64,000 nt of DNA from Owenia fusiformis (taxonomy: Eukaryota > Annelida > Polychaeta > Sabellida > Oweniidae). The notes under the pieces are model-generated. The model saw only the letters and a program-made list of their open reading frames with translations. It was not told the DNA's origin and ran no database searches. The stretch covers positions 34,137,524 to 34,201,523 of the forward strand of contig CAIIXF020000006.1 of NCBI GenBank assembly GCA_903813345.2, in the 5' to 3' direction. Positions 61,862 to 64,000 of this stretch are shown piece by piece. Each line of letters begins with the position of its first letter. The first letter of the stretch is position 1. Made by a program: the position numbers and the translations under genes.

Positions 61862-64000
61862 AAACTCCATTAAATGATGTCATAATAGTAAGATAATTCT
61901 TAACTTTGTTGCTCTTTGGTATAAGACAGGTGAAATCTAAAAGGCACTGACTTCTGCCATCCAGCAAAATATTACCTCCTCTTCAGAATTTTTTCTTTAT
62001 ATATATTTTCCAGAATAATTGTTCAACCACGAAGTAGCAAATCCCACTCAACAAAATATATTCAAATCGGCAGCCATTCTGGAGAAGCCCATTGTATCCT
62101 CTTTGAATATTACTCGGGTCAAGTGATGGCCATTTTTACATGATAGCAGCCATATTTAAACAATCCAAATCTCAGGGTCCCACCAGTAATAGCATTATTG
62201 CTATAATGAGGGAACAGTTGAAGGAACGTACAGATGCTATATCTGTAATAAAACTCCATCGTTGAGAAAATTAACAATACACATTATTTCTAAGATACAA
62301 TAAATACATAATGAGCTTTATTTAGATAATATACATAGATTATAACTAATATTATTGATTTGAAAGATGACTTATATTTTTAAAATCCAGCACCATGGTG
62401 ACGATAGGTCTAATTTAAACAAAACATGTTCATTGGATTAGTGACATTCTTGAATAAACCAGTTTTACTTTCACATGTTTTAATTAATTATCCACCCACT
62501 CCTAACAGGAGAATAGCAAGATGAAGAGCTTTGTAAATGAATGAATTGCAATTTGTTATAGAACATTTCAAGTAAGCGGCCATGTAAAATAACTCTTCTG
62601 GGTTGAAAGTTTGAAATTAACATCACCTGCAAATAGGTTCCAAAGTTCATCAACTCTACTCACAATCACAAAGTTAAACACCTTCCTACTAATTATGTTA
62701 TACGAGGGGTGATCAATAAGTTCTATATTTATAACATAAGCACCTTTTGAGATCAATTACTTCTTCCTTCAACATAAAGCATGTGTACAGAACAGGGAAT
62801 ACATATATACATGTATTTGAATGCATTAGCATTTTACTTTGAATTGAATATAACCCCCTTCATTGCCAAACTATAATTTTGTATTAATATAATCAAATGA
62901 TATATCTGAATATTCCAATCAACTATTCAAGGCTGGTTCTTTTTTCTTTTTTGACTTTTGTTAAAAAATATTTATATGTCATTGATGATGACAGAACTTT
63001 TCAAACTGCATATATGGCTTCAACAGTTCAAAACCATTAGATGCATTCATCAGAATTTCTTGTCTTACATATGCTAAACTAAAACATCCATTTATGGGCA
63101 CTTTACACAAATATATAATCTAATTATACAATCTAGTTCTATTCTCCGACTATTTCAGACAGTGAAGGCATTGTTATTTAAATGACATTTTAAGCAAGTT
63201 CTTCCATACCTAAAAGCTAATAGCCAAATATGTAAACTCTTTATTGAACTCAATTTCATAAATGTGCTTTAAGGAATAATCAAAATACCAGTCAGGATCA
63301 CATCCATTGTTCACGAGGCAGTTACATGACAAAATGTTGCCACTTAGTAAGTTATTGCAAATGGTTAAAAAGATGTTACAATTCACTGTATGCAAACATC
63401 CAACCAATGAATGTCAGTATCACAAAATGGTGATGAAATTAAAATGGTGATGACATACAAATAGAGAATTTTCATTCAGGTCGAGCCAACTTAAAAATTA
63501 ATTATTTGTATGATAATTGGTAAACAGCTTTGTTTCACAAACAGCTGAGACAAGCTTGAATAATACATGTTGATTAAAATAAAATTAGTTGTAATAAGCA
63601 GAATCAAATATTTTCTTTTATCAGACACTTCATTGAAATTCTGCATCCTGATTGGCCGAAGGCTGACCAATATCATTTTACCCAACCATTTTAATTATTG
63701 TAGATTGCCATAGAGCACCAAAGCATAACAGTGAGCAAATATCAATATCATTTATTTGAAACTTTGCATGAAAATTAATTTCAATGTTTGTAAATTATTG
63801 GCAAAAATGAAGAATGAGCTATAAATCAGACATTCTTACTGGGCATATGATTTTGCAATTCACAAATTAACTAAAATATGCAAGTCCTGTTATATTCTCC
63901 ATTGGCAAAATTTGGAGATTGTTTGTAGGCCTATATCTATATATGACAAACCTTATATGACAGTCCCACAATATTTGTTGCTATCGAAATACTGCAGAAT
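61862..64000. other. No confident gene; mariner-like end and an exon-like segment
   Basis: ACGAGGGGTGATCAATAAGTTC at 62702 resembles a mariner-type terminal repeat with no partner found. The minus-strand segment at 63210-63388 is described separately. Otherwise nothing is recognised. Confidence 0.5.
63210..63388 (-). other. Exon-like segment, TICNN-LSC-C motif, related to 11084-11170
   Basis: After an acceptor-like TTTGCATACAG the minus-strand frame reads NCNIFLTICNNLLSGNILS, then CNCLVNNGCDPDWYFDYSLK, on to a stop at 63210. The TICNN..SG..LSC.CLV core matches the segment near 11.1 kb in sequence, spacing and acceptor phase. It could be a terminal exon of an unknown cysteine-containing gene or a repeat fragment. 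Confidence 0.3.

Overview
The window is nuclear DNA of an invertebrate animal. It is AT-rich, has intron-dense genes with GT-AG introns, and carries animal orthologues (FOXRED1, GHDC/GH3, EIF3G, SEC22B, MRRF, RBM18) that were recognised by comparing translated exons with remembered family sequences. The phylum cannot be fixed from the sequence; a marine lophotrochozoan or invertebrate deuterostome would fit the gene set and the transposon load.

Layout: FOXRED1 (+, 456-8314) is followed by a gene-poor stretch holding a secreted, dibasic-rich prohormone-like gene (-, 12111-12770), and then by a 12 kb desert packed with short inverted-repeat (foldback) transposons and one Crypton-derived ORF (-, 21332-21850). 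GHDC/GH3-like (+, 25000-31822) comes next. EIF3G (-, 34854-39753) and SEC22B (+, 40101-43605) are divergent, with 347 bp between their start codons. MRRF (-, 46490-49149) and RBM18 (+, 51393-56015) are also head-to-head, a neighbour relation that exists in human too. From 56 kb to the end I see no confident gene, but there is a 4.1 kb giant inverted repeat (57763-61861) whose arms contain 172-bp tandem repeats.

Most striking: (1) in FOXRED1 a 39-bp minisatellite of ten exact-length units starts at the exon 2 splice donor, so the donor is copied ten more times, all in the same reading phase, and an ORF runs through them; (2) FOXRED1 also has an extra in-phase 90-bp exon that repeats the code of the end of the preceding exon; (3) two other minisatellites abut splice acceptors (FOXRED1 last exon, MRRF first coding exon); (4) an unrecognised neuropeptide-precursor-like gene; (5) many foldback elements, several with clear target-site duplications.

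Exon borders were set by hand from GT/AG sites, reading phase and family similarity; no transcript data were available.
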